Shown here: positions 25,201 through 36,248 of the stretch, piece by piece
How the letters are laid out: the number at the start of each line of letters is the position of its first letter
How positions within the stretch are numbered: the stretch's first letter is position 1
Source: Asticcacaulis sp. AC466
GTDB lineage: Bacteria; Pseudomonadota; Alphaproteobacteria; Caulobacterales; Caulobacteraceae
Assembly (NCBI RefSeq): GCF_000495815.1
Contig: NZ_AWGE01000001.1
Coordinates: forward strand, 62,001-126,000
DNA: 64,000 nucleotides
Direction of reading: 5' to 3'
Program-made: the position numbers and the translations under genes
Notes under the pieces: generated by a model
The model's input: the letters and a program-made list of their open reading frames with translations, nothing else
Databases searched by the model: none
What the model was told of the DNA's origin: nothing

Positions 25201-28077
25201 TTAACGCGCCAGACTGGCCCGGGCACGGGCCAGGTTACGTTTCGGCGCCTGACTCGGCTGATCCAGCAGGGCCAGCAACTGTTTTTTCAGGCCCTGCTTT
25301 TGGCCACCGTTCAATTGCGCCTTGCGGAAATGGTCGCTGACATAGAAGGCATCGACGGCGCGTTCACCGTAGCAATCGACGTGAGCCGACGCGATGTCGA
25401 ACCGCGCCTTGGCCATGACTTCGACGATATCGGCCAGAAGCCCGGGCCGGTCACGGCCGGACACTTCGATAATGGTTACATTGGCGTTGCTGTCGTCGTC
25501 GAACGATACGGTTGGCGCAATGGCAAAGGCGGCGGTGCGGGCGGCCAGGGCTGATTTCCACTTCACCGGCTCGGGCAATTGCCCGCGCGCAGCCGCATCC
25601 AGGGCGCTTTCGGCATGTTTCAGGCGGGGCGGATCGTCATAGGCAAACGGCATGCCGGTGGTGTCCTGGACATAGAAAATATCGAGCGCATGACCCGTCT
25701 TTGATGTGAACACCTGAGCGCCGACGACATTGCCGCCGAGATTGGCGAAGGCGCGCGACAGGTCAGCAAACAGGCCGGTCCGATCCTCGGCCGAAATCGA
25801 AAACGCCGTGGCGTTGCGGACTGTGTCTATGCGCGACCGTACCGCCGAGCCGGGCTCTGCTGCCGATTGGACCAGGGCGGCATGTTCCCTTATCTCGTCG
25901 CGGCTGAACGAAAACAGATAGCTTTCATCCATTGTTTCCAGCCAGGCAGCCATGTCGGCATTGTTTTCGCTCAAAGCCACGCGACGGCGGTTGGCGCGTT
26001 CGTGCTGCTCCTGCCGCACGCGATCGACGGCATCGGCCCCGCGTCCGCCGCGGAAGGCGGATTCGGTCGCCGATACCAAGTCGCGCATCAACTGGCCCTT
26101 CCACGCGTTCCATACGCCCGGTCCCACGGCGCGAATGTCGGCGACGGTGAGGATGAGCAGCAGACGCAAGCGCTCAGGCGTCTCAACGATGCGGGCGAAG
26201 GCGGCTACGGTTTCCGGGTCGGACACGTCGCGCTTCTGGGCAAAATCCGACATGACGAGGTGATGGCGAACCAGCCAGGCGACCTGGTCGATCTTCCAGT
26301 CTTCCAGCCCTAGCCGTTGGCAGGCTTTGCGCGCGGCGCGTTCCCCGCCGATTTCCTGACCGTCCTCACCGCCCTTGCCGGTGTCATGCAGAAGCATGGC
26401 GAGGTATAGAGATTCCTTGTCGACGAGTTGCGGCATCATGGTGCTGGCCAGAGGGTGCTCATCCTTGTATCGGCCGGTATCGATGCCGTGGATGACGTCT
26501 ATTGCCCGCAGTGTATGCTCATCGACCGTATAGGCATGATACATGTTGAACTGCGTCTGGGCGACGATGCGTCCGAATTCGGGAATGTAGCGGCCGAGCA
26601 AACCGGTTTCGCTCATCATCGACAGCGTCTTGTACGGATCCTTGCCACGCACCAGCAGGTCCAGGAACAGACGCGCAGCTTCGGGGTTACGTCTTAGTGA
26701 CGGCGTCACCAGGTCGAGATTGCGGGCAATGGCGGTAAAGGCGTCCGGATGCAGATCCAGTTCCAGCCGATCGGCCATCTTGAACAGCATGAACATCGCC
26801 ACCGGCGATTTCTTGAAAATATCAGCGCTGTTGACGCTCAGGCGTCCATTGGTGACGACAAAGCCCGGATGGTCGGCCCGGGTCAGGTTCATGATGCCAG
26901 ACTGTATGAGGTTTGACAGGCGGACCAGCGGCTTAGCCTGCTGGGTTTCCAGCTTGGTGCAAAAGGTCCGGGTCAGGGCGCCGACTTCCTTGGCGACCAC
27001 AAAATACCGGCGCATGAAACGCTCGACATTGGGTTCGCCTTCGCGATCGATGAAGCCCATTCGGCGCGCGACTTCGGGTTGAAGGTCGAAGGTCAGGCGT
27101 TCCTCACCTCGGCCGGCGGCGGTGTGCATGACAATGCGCACTTTCCACAGGAAGTCGAAGGCGCGCATGAAGATGCCGCGCTCCTTGTCGGTCAGCAGCG
27201 TATCAAGAACGCCCCACTGGCCTTTCGATGCCTGTGGCTCCGGCGTCGGGGCGGCGCTCGGCCGGCCTTGCCGTTTGAGGTTTTCTTCAAAGGTGCGCTG
27301 ACCGGCCAGATATTTGGCGATCCAGAAGAGGGTATGCAGGTCGCGGAGGCCACCCTTGCCTTCCTTGATATTGGGTTCAACGACGAAGCGGGTCGTGCCG
27401 GCCTTTATATGGCGCTGGTCGCGTTCCTCCAGCTTGGCCGCGACAAAGCCAAAGGCCTGTGACCTGAGACCTTCGTGGTTGAATTTGTCTTCGAGATTCT
27501 TGGCCAGACCCTTGTCACCGCATATCAGGCGACGCTCGAGCAGCGCGGTCATGATGGTGTGATCACCACGCGCATATTTGATCGTCTCGTCCACCGTGCG
27601 CGAGGAATGGCCGACCTTCAAGCCGAGATCCCAAAGGGTGTAGAGAATGAATTCAATGACCGATTCCGAGTGGGACGTTTCTTTCCAGGCGCGAAGGAAT
27701 AAAAGGTCCAGGTCGGAATAGGGCGCCAGCTCGCCACGACCGTAACCGCCCACAGCCATCAATGCCAGACGCTCGCCTTCGGTTGGGTTGCGGGCGCGGT
27801 AAACATGCGTCAGCGTAAAATCCCACAGCGCAGACACGATGTCGTCGGTTATCTTGGATAAAGACTTGGCGGTCGCCTGGCCGCCTTTGTGTTCATCGAT
27901 GCGTTCCAGAATACTGGCTCGGCTCAGATCGAGGGCTTCTTTGAGAATGGCCACAGCGCGCTTGCGCAGGTCGAGCGTTTCGCCGGACGACTGTTCATAG
28001 GCTTCCGTCAGCGCTGCCCGCAGGAGTGTGCCATCTATCCGATAGGCTGGCGACAGGGGATGGGTCAGGGTAAGCAT
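25201..28077 (-). CDS. glnD: Protein-PII uridylyltransferase/uridylyl-removing enzyme
   Basis: Cytoplasmic nitrogen sensor of 958 residues that uridylylates PII proteins when glutamine is low and removes UMP when it is high. Nucleotidyltransferase motif GGYGRGELAPYSDLD near 104-118, PII-uridylyltransferase middle region, HD phosphohydrolase domain (LLHDTGKGG near residue 560), and two C-terminal ACT domains (about 735-820 and 845-930) for glutamine sensing. Lies 37 bases after mutS. Confidence 0.97.
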   Translation of the reverse strand: MLTLTHPLSPAYRIDGTLLRAALTEAYEQSSGETLDLRKRAVAILKEALDLSRASILERIDEHKGGQATAKSLSKITDDIVSALWDFTLTHVYRARNPTEGERLALMAVGGYGRGELAPYSDLDLLFLRAWKETSHSESVIEFILYTLWDLGLKVGHSSRTVDETIKYARGDHTIMTALLERRLICGDKGLAKNLEDKFNHEGLRSQAFGFVAAKLEERDQRHIKAGTTRFVVEPNIKEGKGGLRDLHTLFWIAKYLAGQRTFEENLKRQGRPSAAPTPEPQASKGQWGVLDTLLTDKERGIFMRAFDFLWKVRIVMHTAAGRGEERLTFDLQPEVARRMGFIDREGEPNVERFMRRYFVVAKEVGALTRTFCTKLETQQAKPLVRLSNLIQSGIMNLTRADHPGFVVTNGRLSVNSADIFKKSPVAMFMLFKMADRLELDLHPDAFTAIARNLDLVTPSLRRNPEAARLFLDLLVRGKDPYKTLSMMSETGLLGRYIPEFGRIVAQTQFNMYHAYTVDEHTLRAIDVIHGIDTGRYKDEHPLASTMMPQLVDKESLYLAMLLHDTGKGGEDGQEIGGERAARKACQRLGLEDWKIDQVAWLVRHHLVMSDFAQKRDVSDPETVAAFARIVETPERLRLLLILTVADIRAVGPGVWNAWKGQLMRDLVSATESAFRGGRGADAVDRVRQEQHERANRRRVALSENNADMAAWLETMDESYLFSFSRDEIREHAALVQSAAEPGSAVRSRIDTVRNATAFSISAEDRTGLFADLSRAFANLGGNVVGAQVFTSKTGHALDIFYVQDTTGMPFAYDDPPRLKHAESALDAAARGQLPEPVKWKSALAARTAAFAIAPTVSFDDDSNANVTIIEVSGRDRPGLLADIVEVMAKARFDIASAHVDCYGERAVDAFYVSDHFRKAQLNGGQKQGLKKQLLALLDQPSQAPKRNLARARASLAR

Positions 28078-28114
28078 ATGCAGGTCACTTGTCAGGGGGA
28101 AAACGGCGACGGCC

Positions 28115-30832
28115 TTACTCCTTAAGCAATTTGTGTAAATTATAAATAACTTCCAAGGCTTCTTTGGGGCTTAAATCGTCCGGATCGACGCCTTTCAGCG
28201 CCGTTTCGACCTTTGACGCGCTTCGGGCCACCGGCTCGGGGGCGCGGACCGAGGAAAACAAGGGCAGATCGTCGAGACGCAGCTGCGTCTGGTTGTCCTC
28301 TTCCAGGCGGGTCAGAATATCGCGGGCACGCGCCACCACGGCGCCCGGCATCCCGGCCAGGCGGGCAACCTGGACACCGTAGGATCGATCCGCCGACCCC
28401 TTGCGGGCTTCGTGGAGGAAGATCAACTCACCGTCATGCTCACGCGCCGTCAGGGACAGGTTGTTGACGTGGCTGAGCTTGCCCTCCAATCGCGCCAGTT
28501 CATGATAATGGGTGGCGAACAGGCTGCGCGCCTGGATCGTATCGTGCAATTGCTCGGTACACGCCCAGGCGATGGCCAGCCCGTCATAGGTGGCGGTGCC
28601 GCGACCGATTTCATCCAGGATGATAAAGCTGCGTACCGTTGCCTGAGTCAGGATGGCGGCCGTTTCAACCATTTCCATCATGAAGGTCGACCGGCCCTGG
28701 GCCAGGTCGTCGCCGGCGCCGACGCGCGAAAACAGTTTATCGACCACGCCCAGATGCATCGACTTGGCCGGCACGAACAAGCCTGCCTGGGCCATGATGA
28801 TCAGGAGCGCGTTCTGGCGCAGATAGGTCGATTTACCGGCCATGTTCGGACCGGTTACCAGAGAGAGGCGCGCGGCGTCCTGGCCCGACGCGTCGAGATC
28901 GACATCGTTAGGTGTGAAGGGTTTGCCCTGGGCCTTCAACGCGGCCGCGACCACCGGGTGACGGCCACGGCAGATTTCTAGCCGCAGGCTGTCGTCGATC
29001 TTCGGACGGCACGCGCCCCACTCTTCGGCCCAGCAGGCGTTGGCGACGGCGACGTCGAGCGCGCATATGGCGTCGTGTCCGCCCTGGATTTCGGCAGCGG
29101 CCAGACGCACCTGTTCGCGCAACTGTTCGAAAATGTCCATTTCCAGCGCCAGGCCCTGCTGGGCGGCGCGTTGAATGCGGCCGTCCAGTTCGATGAGCTC
29201 GGTGGTGACGAACCGAACCTGATTGGCCAAAGACTGGCGATGGATGAACTGCTTTTGCGCGTCCTGGGCCTGAAGCTGTTCCGCCAGCTTGGCACTCAGT
29301 TCGATGAAATAGCCCAGCACATTGTTGAACTTGATGCGGATGGCGATGCCGGTTTCGGCGGCCAGCCGTTGCTCCAGCGCCAAAATGATCTGGCGGCTGT
29401 CGTCGCGCAAGGTGCGCGCTTCATCTAGGTCGGCATTGAAGCCCGGGCGGATGAAGCCACCGTCCGACAGCTTAAGCGGCGGGTCTTCGACCAGGGCGCG
29501 CTCCAGCGTGTCTCGCAACTGGCTCAGTGGCCGAGATGGAACCAAGGCGGTGATAATGTCGTCGATTTCCGTTGGCGTCTCGGCCGGATTACCGGCCAGG
29601 TCGGCCTTGACCTGATGACGGGCATCGTTGAGTGCATTCGCCAGATTTTCGCCAACATGCAGGGCACTGGTGATGACGCACAGGTCGCGTGCACTACCGC
29701 GATTGAGCGACAGGCGCGACAGGGCACGCGCCTGATCGGATAGGGAGCGCATCAGGTCGCGAAGCTGCTCACGCAGGTCGCGCCGGGGCAGGAGCCAGTC
29801 AACGGTGTCCAGGCGCGCATTGATAGCATCAGGATTGTAAAGCGGTCGCGATAGGCGATTGAGCAGCAGCCGGCAGCCGCCTGAGGTCACCGTCATGTCG
29901 AGGGCGCTGATCAGGCTGCCTTCACGCTTGCCCTGCTGTGTGCGGTCGATTTCAAGCGAATTGCGCGTGGCGGCGTCAATCGACAGGTAATTTTGCGATA
30001 CGACCCGCGCTGGCGGCTTCAGGGTCGGGATCTTACCTGCCTGTGTCAGGTCGATATAGGCGGCGATCAGGCCCAGCGCCGAAATCTCAGCGGGCGAAAA
30101 CTGACCGAAACCGTCAAGGGTCTGAACACCATAAAGCTTGAGCAGGCGAGCCTCTCCGGCGGCCGGATCGCATAGTGAGGCCGGTTGTGGTTGGATGACG
30201 CCGCCATACATCTTGAGCAGCGGATACAGGGCCTCGTCTTGGATCAGGCGGTCGGCAACCAGGCTTTCCGATGGCCGCAAGGCGGATAATTGCACCCCGA
30301 CCTGATCGGGAGCGACCTCCACGACTTCGACATCGCCGGTAGACAGCTCAACCGCCGCCAATGCCAGTACGCCGCCGCGCGAGGACAGCGCGACCAGACG
30401 GTTGGCGACGCTCATTTCCAGCAGCGTGTCTTCGGTGAGGGTGCCGGGGGTTACGACGCGGGTGATGCCGCGCTTGACGGTCGCCTTGGCGCCGCGTTTC
30501 TTGGCTTCGGCCGGGTCTTCCAACTGGTCGCAGACGGCGACGCGATGGCCCAGGCGGATCAGCTTGGCGATATAGGCCTCGGCGGCGTGGGCCGGAACGC
30601 CGGCCAGCGGAATATCCTTGCCCTGAAAGGTGCCGCGCTTGGTTAGGGCCAGTGACAGGGCCTGGGAGGCGGTCACAGCGTCTTCGAAAAAGATTTCGTA
30701 GAAATCGCCCATCCGCATCAGCAGAAGCGCGCCCGGATGCTGCGCTTTCAGTTGAATATACTGGGCGATGACCGGTGTGGCGCCTTCGACATTGGGCGCT
30801 GCGTTTTCGGGAGGTGGGGTCTGGGCGTTCAT
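28115..30832 (-). CDS. mutS: DNA mismatch repair protein MutS
   Basis: Mismatch-recognition ATPase of about 905 residues. The GDFYEIFFEDA segment near residue 40 carries the Phe-x-Glu that wedges into mismatches; the ABC-type ATPase has Walker A GPNMAGKST near 658-666, Walker B IILDEIGRGT and the helix-turn-helix end. The start is uncertain: ATG at 30832 gives the short standard N terminus, ATGs at 30847 and 30880 are in frame, and none has a clear Shine-Dalgarno. First of a minus-strand series with glnD, murJ and trpS. Confidence 0.95.
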   Translation of the reverse strand: MNAQTPPPENAAPNVEGATPVIAQYIQLKAQHPGALLLMRMGDFYEIFFEDAVTASQALSLALTKRGTFQGKDIPLAGVPAHAAEAYIAKLIRLGHRVAVCDQLEDPAEAKKRGAKATVKRGITRVVTPGTLTEDTLLEMSVANRLVALSSRGGVLALAAVELSTGDVEVVEVAPDQVGVQLSALRPSESLVADRLIQDEALYPLLKMYGGVIQPQPASLCDPAAGEARLLKLYGVQTLDGFGQFSPAEISALGLIAAYIDLTQAGKIPTLKPPARVVSQNYLSIDAATRNSLEIDRTQQGKREGSLISALDMTVTSGGCRLLLNRLSRPLYNPDAINARLDTVDWLLPRRDLREQLRDLMRSLSDQARALSRLSLNRGSARDLCVITSALHVGENLANALNDARHQVKADLAGNPAETPTEIDDIITALVPSRPLSQLRDTLERALVEDPPLKLSDGGFIRPGFNADLDEARTLRDDSRQIILALEQRLAAETGIAIRIKFNNVLGYFIELSAKLAEQLQAQDAQKQFIHRQSLANQVRFVTTELIELDGRIQRAAQQGLALEMDIFEQLREQVRLAAAEIQGGHDAICALDVAVANACWAEEWGACRPKIDDSLRLEICRGRHPVVAAALKAQGKPFTPNDVDLDASGQDAARLSLVTGPNMAGKSTYLRQNALLIIMAQAGLFVPAKSMHLGVVDKLFSRVGAGDDLAQGRSTFMMEMVETAAILTQATVRSFIILDEIGRGTATYDGLAIAWACTEQLHDTIQARSLFATHYHELARLEGKLSHVNNLSLTAREHDGELIFLHEARKGSADRSYGVQVARLAGMPGAVVARARDILTRLEEDNQTQLRLDDLPLFSSVRAPEPVARSASKVETALKGVDPDDLSPKEALEVIYNLHKLLKE

Positions 30833-31068
30833 GGCGGCGAAGTTAACCATTGTTAACAGGCAAGAGAAGGGCTTTAACACACGAAAGTGTGCACAATGCC
30901 GTCCGAAAGCGTCTTATAAAAACAACAGCTTACAAAATCATTTGTCGGACAATACAGAAAAGTCAACGCCTGTCCCGGTTTGGCCTTTATAAGCGATTGA
31001 TCTTGTTCTAATAGTTCAAGCTGACGCAACGATAATCATATTACAATTGCCACAACGTTAGAGTTTTC

Positions 31069-33351
31069 ATGTCCACCGAAAAACAGACCTTCAGCGACGA
31101 AGAAGCCCTTCACCTCCATCAGTATCCGCAGCCGGGTAAAATCGGTCTGTTGCCGACAAAGCCGATGGCGACCCAGCGTGACCTGGCGCTAGCCTATTCA
31201 CCGGGCGTGGCGGTGCCTGTGCTTCGCATAGCCGAAAACCCGGAAGCGGCTTACGACTATACGTCGAAGGGCAATATGGTTGCGGTGATTTCCAACGGCA
31301 CGGCTATCCTGGGCCTTGGCAATCTGGGCGCCCTGGCGTCCAAGCCGGTCATGGAAGGCAAGTCGGTCCTGTTCAAGCGCTTCGGTGATATCGACAGCTT
31401 CGACATCGAGGTGAACACCCAAGACCCCGATGAGTTCATCACCGTGGTCAAGAATATCACCGCCTCGTTCGGCGGCATCAATCTCGAAGACATCAAAAGC
31501 CCCGAATGCTTCATCATCGAGTCGGCCTTGCAGGACCTGGCCGATATACCGGTTTTCCACGATGACCAGCACGGAACGGCCATCATCGCCGCCGCCGGTC
31601 TGATCAATGCGCTGGAGATCACCGGCAAGCGTATCGAAGATGTCAAGCTCGTGCTCTGTGGCGCCGGTGCGGCGGGCCTGTCGTCCCTGTCACTCGTCAA
31701 GGCTTTGGGCGTGAAGCATGAGAATACCACGGTCGTCGATATTCACGGCGTGGTCTATGAAGGCCGCACGATCGATATGGATCAATGGAAGTCGGTCCAT
31801 GCCACCAAGACCAACAAGCGCACTCTCGCCGAAGCTCTGGTTGGCGCCGATATTTTCCTCGGCCTGTCGGCCAAGGGCGTGCTGACCTCTGAGATGGTTG
31901 CCACCATGGCTGCCAAACCGATCATTTTCGCCATGGCCAATCCCGACCCGGAAATCACCCCGGAAGACGTGGCCAAGGTGCGCAGTGACGCCATCGTCGC
32001 CACCGGCCGGTCGGATTACCCCAACCAGGTCAACAATGTCCTGGGCTTCCCGTACATTTTCCGTGGTGCCCTGGACGTACGCGCTCGCCGCGTGAACCAC
32101 GAGATGAAGCTGGCTGCTGCCCGCGCCTTGGCCATGCTGGCGCGCGAGGATGTGCCCGATGAGGTCGCCGCCGCCTATCAAGGTCGTCACCTGAAATTCG
32201 GCAGGGACTATATCATCCCGTCGCCGTTCGATCCGCGCTTGATCTGGTATATCCCGCCCTTCGTCGCCCAGGCGGCGATGGATACGGGCGTTGCGCGCAA
32301 GCCGATCGATGATATGGATGCTTACCGCAAGCGCCTGGAACAGCGACTGGATCCGTCCGCGGGTTTCCTGCAAACCATCTATACCGCTGTGCGTGCGCGT
32401 CCGGCCAAGCGTATCGTCTTCGCCGAGGGCGAGGACATTTCCGTCATCCGCGCCGCCCATGCTTTCAAGTTGCAGGGGCTCGGCACGCCGATCCTGTGCG
32501 GCCGCGAGAACCTGATCGAGGCCAACATGCGCGCCGCCGGCATCGATCCGGCGGAAGAGGGGATTGAGATCATCAATGCCCGCCTGTCGCATCGTAACGC
32601 CGCCTATTCGCAGCTTCTGTATTCGCGCCTGCAACGCGAAGGTTATCTCAAGCGCGACGTTGACCGCCTGATCAACCAGGACCGCAACTCTTTCGCCGCT
32701 GCCATGGTCATTTCCGGCCATGCTGACGGTATGGTGACGGGCGTCACCCGCATGTTCGACCAGGCGCTGGACGATGTGTTGCGGGTGGTCGATCCGGCAC
32801 CGGGCGGGCGGATCATGGGCCTGTCGATCGTGCTGGCACGCGGCAAGACCATTTTCGTCGCCGACACAACGGTGGCGGAACTGCCGTCGCCGGAAGAACT
32901 GGGCGATATCGCCATCGAAGCCGCCATGGCGGTGCGCAGCATGGGTCACACCCCGCGCGTCGCTTTCATGAGCTATTCGACCTTCGGCAATCCGAAGGGT
33001 GAGCGCTCTGACCGGGTCAAGGAAGCGGTGCGGTTGCTGGAACAGCGCGGCGTCGATTTCGAATTCGAAGGCGAGATGCCGCCTGATGTGGCGCTCGATC
33101 CGTCTCTTTGGACCAACTATCCGTTCCAGCGCCTGACGGCACCGGCCAATGTGCTGATCATGCCGGCCATCCATTCAGCCTCGATCTCGACCAAGATGAT
33201 CGAAGCCCTGGGCGGCGCTACGGTCGTGGGTCCGCTTCTTCTCGGCCTGTCAAAGCCGGTGCAGATTTGTCAGCTTTCGGATTCGGTGTCGAAAATTCTG
33301 ACCATGGCCACGTTTGCTGCCTACGACATCCGCGCGTCGGCGAAGATTTAG
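31069..33351 (+). CDS. maeB: NADP-dependent malic enzyme with phosphotransacetylase-like domain
   Basis: Two-domain protein of 760 residues. The N-terminal malic enzyme part (1 to about 430; [24 protein letters not shown] cofactor loop) decarboxylates malate to pyruvate; the C-terminal part (about 440-760) is a phosphate acetyl/butyryltransferase-like domain that in E. coli MaeB acts in regulation and oligomerisation. Single gene divergent from mutS across about 236 bases, in which I see no further gene. Ends in a strong terminator. Confidence 0.95.
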   Translation: MSTEKQTFSDEEALHLHQYPQPGKIGLLPTKPMATQRDLALAYSPGVAVPVLRIAENPEAAYDYTSKGNMVAVISNGTAILGLGNLGALASKPVMEGKSVLFKRFGDIDSFDIEVNTQDPDEFITVVKNITASFGGINLEDIKSPECFIIESALQDLADIPVFHDDQHGTAIIAAAGLINALEITGKRIEDVKLVLCGAGAAGLSSLSLVKALGVKHENTTVVDIHGVVYEGRTIDMDQWKSVHATKTNKRTLAEALVGADIFLGLSAKGVLTSEMVATMAAKPIIFAMANPDPEITPEDVAKVRSDAIVATGRSDYPNQVNNVLGFPYIFRGALDVRARRVNHEMKLAAARALAMLAREDVPDEVAAAYQGRHLKFGRDYIIPSPFDPRLIWYIPPFVAQAAMDTGVARKPIDDMDAYRKRLEQRLDPSAGFLQTIYTAVRARPAKRIVFAEGEDISVIRAAHAFKLQGLGTPILCGRENLIEANMRAAGIDPAEEGIEIINARLSHRNAAYSQLLYSRLQREGYLKRDVDRLINQDRNSFAAAMVISGHADGMVTGVTRMFDQALDDVLRVVDPAPGGRIMGLSIVLARGKTIFVADTTVAELPSPEELGDIAIEAAMAVRSMGHTPRVAFMSYSTFGNPKGERSDRVKEAVRLLEQRGVDFEFEGEMPPDVALDPSLWTNYPFQRLTAPANVLIMPAIHSASISTKMIEALGGATVVGPLLLGLSKPVQICQLSDSVSKILTMATFAAYDIRASAKI

Positions 33352-33370
33352 AATCTGGCCTGTTGATCAA

Positions 33371-33410
33371 AAAGAGGACGCCCCATGGCTTGGGAGCGTC
33401 CTTTTTTATT
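33371..33410 (+). terminator. Rho-independent terminator of maeB
   Basis: Stem of AGGACGC plus CCC with GGG plus GCGTCCT (33375-33384 with 33392-33402, one bulged A), seven-base loop and a T6 run. A symmetrical A-rich 5' flank means it may also serve dapB on the other strand. Confidence 0.9.
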
Positions 33411-33425
33411 GGCTTTTTTGCTAGG

Positions 33426-34178
33426 TTAGAAACCCAGGACATCCTGCATGTCGTAGATGCCGGGCTTTTGCTTGCGGCCCCACAGGGCGGCTTGAATGGC
33501 GCCGCGCGCGAACAGCGTCCGGTCCCGCGCCGAATGCGAAAAGGTGATGATTTCGTCTTCCGAAGCGAACAGGACACTGTGTTCGCCGACAATGCCGCCG
33601 CCCCGGATGACGGAAAAGCCGATTGTGCCTTGCTGGCGGGCACCGGTTATGCCGTCGCGCGCGGCGACCTTCACATCCTTCAGATTAACACCACGCCCAT
33701 AGGCCGCCGCCTCACCGAGCATCAGAGCCGTGCCGGACGGCGCATCGACCTTGCGCCGGTGATGGGCTTCGGTAACTTCTATGTCCCACGCGTCGGCGTG
33801 GAGGCGTGCACTGGCCTGTTTCAAAAGGCCCATCATCAGGTTGACACCCAGCGAAAAATTGCCGGACTTGATAATCACCACCTCGTCGGCGAACAGGGAC
33901 AGTTTCCGCTCCTGTTCGGGGGTGAAACCGGTGGAGCCTATGACCTGCACAAAGGGACGCGGGCGGCTCAGGCCTTCGCTGGCGCAGGCTTCACACAGGG
34001 CCAGCGAAGCTTCGGGCGTTGAAAAGTCGATAGCCACATCGCTGCGTGTCAGGTCTGGTGTGTCGCCGTTGCCAAAGCGTGCGGAAATGGTTTCACCCGT
34101 TTCGTCGAGCACTTTCGCTACGGCCAACCCCATGCGGCCCTTGGCGCCATTGATGGCAAAACGCGTAACGACGGACAT
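33426..34178 (-). CDS. dapB: 4-hydroxy-tetrahydrodipicolinate reductase
   Basis: Cytoplasmic enzyme of 250 residues in the diaminopimelate/lysine pathway. NAD(P) loop INGAKGRMG at 8-16, IDFSTP, GSTGF, and the substrate signature EAHHRRKVDAPSGTA (about 138-152) with catalytic His and Lys. Start at 34178 gives the usual N terminus; frames to 34220 are less likely. 56 bases after the methyltransferase gene on the same strand. Confidence 0.96.
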   Translation of the reverse strand: MSVVTRFAINGAKGRMGLAVAKVLDETGETISARFGNGDTPDLTRSDVAIDFSTPEASLALCEACASEGLSRPRPFVQVIGSTGFTPEQERKLSLFADEVVIIKSGNFSLGVNLMMGLLKQASARLHADAWDIEVTEAHHRRKVDAPSGTALMLGEAAAYGRGVNLKDVKVAARDGITGARQQGTIGFSVIRGGGIVGEHSVLFASEDEIITFSHSARDRTLFARGAIQAALWGRKQKPGIYDMQDVLGF

Positions 34179-34234
34179 GATCGACCCCATACATGCGGAT
34201 AATCCTTCCCGAATATGCATAAGGCCCGGTCAGG

Positions 34235-34873
34235 TCAATTGCTATTGCCCTGTGAAGCGCCCGTGAAGCGAAAGACGCGTGCCGGCAGCAACCCTGCTTG
34301 TCCGAAATCAGGGACATCATAGGCTGCCAGCGGTGTCAGAAGATCAAGCGGCAGGGGTTTGCGGCCCATGTCGCCGACCAGGACCTCGATACCGGCGTGG
34401 ACGCATGCGGTGCAAAACGCCGCCATCCTGGCCGCCAGCTCCGGCTCATAGAAGATATCGCCGGCAAGGATCAGGTCGGCATCGGGCGGTACGGTCAGTT
34501 CCCCGTTCTGTACGGTCAGGGTAACGCCGTTGGCTTCGGCATTGAGCGGGATGACAGTTGCGGCGTAAGGATCGATATCCACCGCCACTACCTCCGCTGC
34601 GCCGCACAGGGCGGCGGCAATCCCGACAATTCCGGACCCCGCGCCCAGATCGACAACGCGGCGGCCCCGAACGCAATACGGATGATCGAGCACGTATCGC
34701 GCCAGAACCGTTCCGCCAGCCCAGTGATAGGCCCAATAGGGGGCGGCCGCGTCATCCCCGATCAGTCGCGACAGCCGGCTGGCCGGATGGGCGCGGTAAA
34801 GACGAATTTCGGGAATGGATGGCACTTCTTCCAGACGCAGATGGGTCAGTATGAAATCGCGCGCATCGGACAT
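34235..34873 (-). CDS. Class I methyltransferase, ETF-beta lysine methyltransferase (METTL20)-like
   Basis: SAM-dependent methyltransferase of 212 residues. PYWAYHWAGG (about 45-54) precedes the SAM loop DLGAGSGIVGI (about 75-85); the post-motif is GDIFYEPEL. The aromatic segment before the SAM loop and the D-x-FY motif are features I associate with METTL20, which trimethylates lysines of the electron-transfer flavoprotein beta subunit in mitochondria and alphaproteobacteria. The substrate is inference. Upstream of dapB. Confidence 0.75.
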   Translation of the reverse strand: MSDARDFILTHLRLEEVPSIPEIRLYRAHPASRLSRLIGDDAAAPYWAYHWAGGTVLARYVLDHPYCVRGRRVVDLGAGSGIVGIAAALCGAAEVVAVDIDPYAATVIPLNAEANGVTLTVQNGELTVPPDADLILAGDIFYEPELAARMAAFCTACVHAGIEVLVGDMGRKPLPLDLLTPLAAYDVPDFGQAGLLPARVFRFTGASQGNSN

Positions 34874-34904
34874 GACGTCTTTTTGGCCGATACCCTGCGA
34901 TAAA

Positions 34905-34938
34905 GCAAGAAACCCCGCCGAAGCGTGTTCGACGGGGT
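34905..34938 (-). terminator. Terminator of dnaJ
   Basis: On the minus strand, ACCCCG-(T)-CGAA pairs with TTCG-(G)-CGGGGT (34912-34938) around a loop of about six bases, followed by TTTCTTGCTTT. Sits 36 bases past the dnaJ stop. Confidence 0.85.
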
Positions 34939-34973
34939 AATCTTAAACTTAAGGTGGGGAGTTAATGCCCCGG

Positions 34974-36149
34974 CTATTGGGCGGCCGCGCCGGTGATATC
35001 GTCCCAGAACCGTTTTGCCCGGTGCATGAAGCCCTGGCTTTGCGCATAGGACTGTTCTTCGGCCAGGGTTGCGAATTCCTTCATCAATTCCTTCTGGCGG
35101 GCGGTCAAATGCTTGGGCGTTTCGATGAACAGTTCGACGATCAGGTCGCCCTTCTGCTTCGAGTTCAGCACCGGCATCCCGCGGCCCTTCAGCTTGACCT
35201 TATGGCCCGTCTGGGCGCCTTCGGGAATATCGACGCTCAGCTTGCACTGACCGTCGCAGCCTTCGCCACCCATCAGGCAGGGGACATCCAGTTCACCACC
35301 AAGGATCGCGGTGGTCATGGGCACAGGGATCGAACAGTGCAGGTCGGCCCCGTCGCGCTCGAATATCTCATGCTCGGCGACGCTCAGGAAGATGTAGAGA
35401 TCGCCTTTCGGTCCGCCCTTGACGCCTGCCTGGCCTTCACCCTTGAGCAGGATGCGTGCGCCGTCGTCAACGCCGGCCGGAATACGGACCCGCAGGTCCT
35501 TGTTCTGGCGGACCTGGCCATGACCGTGACAATTTGTGCACGGGTCCTTGATCGTCTGGCCCTGACCGTTACAGGACGGGCAGGTGCGTTCGACAGCGAA
35601 GAAACCGTTTGAGGCGCGAACCCGACCCGCGCCGCCGCACGTCGAACAGGTGCTGGGTTTGGTGCCGGCCTTGGCGCCCGACCCATGACAGACTTCGCAG
35701 GTCATGGTGGTCGGGATGGTGATCTCGACCTCGGCGCCCTTATATGCCTGCTCAAGGCTGATTTCGTAATCGTAGCGCACATCCGGGCCACGCTGAGCGC
35801 CCTGGGGGCCGCGGCGCTGCTGCTGACCGAAGATATCGCCGAACATTTCCGAGAAGATGTCTTCGACGTTCGAGAAGCCGGCGCCGCCAAAGCCACCACC
35901 GCCGAACCCGCCCGCCGATTGGCCGTTCATGCCGGCATGACCGTAGCGATCGTAGGCGGCGCGCTTTTGCGCATCGCTGAGAACCGAATAGGCTTCGTTG
36001 ACTTCCTTGAAGCGTACCTCCGCCTCAGGGTCGCCCTGGTTGCGGTCCGGATGGTGCTGCATCGCCTTCTTGCGGAAAGCGGATTTCAGCGTGACCTCAT
36101 CGACGGTCCGCTCGACTTCCAGCACTTCGTAATAATCACGCTTATTCAT
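34974..36149 (-). CDS. dnaJ: Chaperone protein DnaJ
   Basis: Hsp40 co-chaperone of 391 residues that stimulates the DnaK ATPase. J domain 1-70 with the HPD tripeptide (QHHPDRN), Gly/Phe-rich linker (about 75-110), zinc-finger domain with four CxxCxGxG repeats ([32 protein letters not shown]) and a C-terminal substrate domain. Start at 36149 has GGGGCGAG upstream. Follows dnaK after 193 bases containing a hairpin. Confidence 0.98.
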   Translation of the reverse strand: MNKRDYYEVLEVERTVDEVTLKSAFRKKAMQHHPDRNQGDPEAEVRFKEVNEAYSVLSDAQKRAAYDRYGHAGMNGQSAGGFGGGGFGGAGFSNVEDIFSEMFGDIFGQQQRRGPQGAQRGPDVRYDYEISLEQAYKGAEVEITIPTTMTCEVCHGSGAKAGTKPSTCSTCGGAGRVRASNGFFAVERTCPSCNGQGQTIKDPCTNCHGHGQVRQNKDLRVRIPAGVDDGARILLKGEGQAGVKGGPKGDLYIFLSVAEHEIFERDGADLHCSIPVPMTTAILGGELDVPCLMGGEGCDGQCKLSVDIPEGAQTGHKVKLKGRGMPVLNSKQKGDLIVELFIETPKHLTARQKELMKEFATLAEEQSYAQSQGFMHRAKRFWDDITGAAAQ

Positions 36150-36248
36150 ACGACTCGCCCCGATATCCGCCAAAACATAAGACGCAACACCTGTTGCGCG
36201 ACCTGTTCCGGCTTTTCGGCCCAAATTTTAAAGGGAAAATTCTGGATC

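Noticed and set aside
31005-31017. GTTC pair resembling an SOS (LexA) box near maeB
   Set aside because: Spacing is five bases; the alphaproteobacterial box needs seven.
31690-33174. Antisense frame of 494 codons opposite maeB
   Set aside because: Shadow of a well-supported gene; composition and lack of motifs argue against coding.
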